A stretch of DNA of 64,000 nucleotides. It comes from JALYUM01 sp036688685 (GTDB taxonomy: Bacteria; Pseudomonadota; Gammaproteobacteria; Burkholderiales; Burkholderiaceae_D). The notes under the pieces are model-generated. The model was not told the DNA's origin, did no database searches, and was given only the letters and a program-made list of their open reading frames with translations. A program made the position numbers and the translations under genes. The stretch is from the NCBI RefSeq assembly GCF_036688685.1, contig NZ_JAQQPS010000007.1, positions 124,001 to 188,000 of the forward strand, read 5' to 3'. Shown here one piece after another: positions 63,910 to 64,000 of this stretch (its first letter is position 1; each line of letters starts with the position of its first letter).

Positions 63910-64000
63910 TCAGCGCTGGCGCGCTGGCGGCGCGTAGTCCGGCTTCGCGGCCAGCACCAGCGGGATGGCGAATGGACCCAGCAGGGACAGCAACATGGTT
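63910..64000 (-). CDS. C-terminus of a membrane protein, cut by window edge
   Basis: Reading leftward from the edge, the frame ends MLLSLLGPFAIPLVLAAKPDYAPPARQR before TGA (complement 63910-63912). The hydrophobic helix plus basic tail looks like the end of an integral membrane protein. Too little is present to name a family, and the start is outside the window. Confidence 0.4.
   Translation of the reverse strand, partial: TMLLSLLGPFAIPLVLAAKPDYAPPARQR

Overview
The window is a chromosomal piece of a GC-rich betaproteobacterium, most likely an Oxalobacteraceae member (Massilia, Duganella or Janthinobacterium type). That is an inference from the GC-rich codon use, the density of PAS/GAF sensor kinases, the polyol ABC operon of the Pseudomonas mtl type, and the aromatic-acid efflux and feruloyl-CoA synthase genes. 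No rRNA, tRNA, CRISPR array or intact prophage was seen. About 60 genes fill nearly all of the sequence and no gene-free stretch exceeds 300 bases.

Layout. 1-8.5 kb: the start of a hydratase-like gene running off the left edge, a divergent LysR regulator, an alpha/beta hydrolase coupled to a PAS histidine kinase, a GAF/degenerate-GGDEF/EAL phosphodiesterase, a VOC protein, a feruloyl-CoA synthase-like ligase and a small membrane protein. 8.6-21.6 kb: a signal-transduction block with a very large double hybrid kinase, a multi-PAS kinase, an N-terminal-HTH/C-terminal-receiver protein on a promoter that predicts a leaderless mRNA, a GAF-PAS kinase with its own receiver, and a Cache-HAMP-PAS kinase. 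It is interrupted by a two-gene 3-hydroxybutyrate dehydrogenase/patatin operon. 21.8-25.5 kb: DeoR regulator, NudK, a beta-propeller/PEBP fusion protein and an ABM protein.

25.5-35.2 kb: a nine-gene minus-strand polyol operon (binding protein, two permeases, ATPase, mannitol 2-dehydrogenase, xylulokinase, AraC regulator, fructokinase, SDR). It imports mannitol, sorbitol or arabitol and feeds fructose and xylulose into central metabolism. A 21-bp-period direct repeat upstream is a candidate AraC site. 35.4-41.1 kb: flavin reductase, DsbA-like protein, hydrolase, a truncated GNAT fragment translationally coupled to a LytS/LytT pair, and an acyltransferase. 41.1-43.5 kb: an accessory patch with an IS1182-type remnant, two short orphan genes (one immunity-like with a G8 tract) and an orphan membrane protein.

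43.5-53 kb: a BlaI/M56 pair with two matching 18-bp operators, a small ABM-like protein, a dCache diguanylate cyclase, then marR-aaeB-aaeX-aaeA-outer membrane factor, an aromatic-acid efflux operon. 53-64 kb: a beta-propeller-like secreted protein, a wrecked GH97 glucosidase, a copper operon (Cys-rich protein, TolC-like factor, multicopper oxidase, CusF-like protein), a succinate-semialdehyde dehydrogenase, YdcF, MsrA with a terminator, a hypothetical protein, a TetR regulator, an epoxide hydrolase-like enzyme and the end of one more gene.

The less ordinary signals are the HTH-receiver protein with its predicted leaderless transcript, the BlaI operator pair, the propeller-PEBP fusion, and the GNAT, GH97 and IS remnants. 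No complete, clearly novel defence or mobile system was found.
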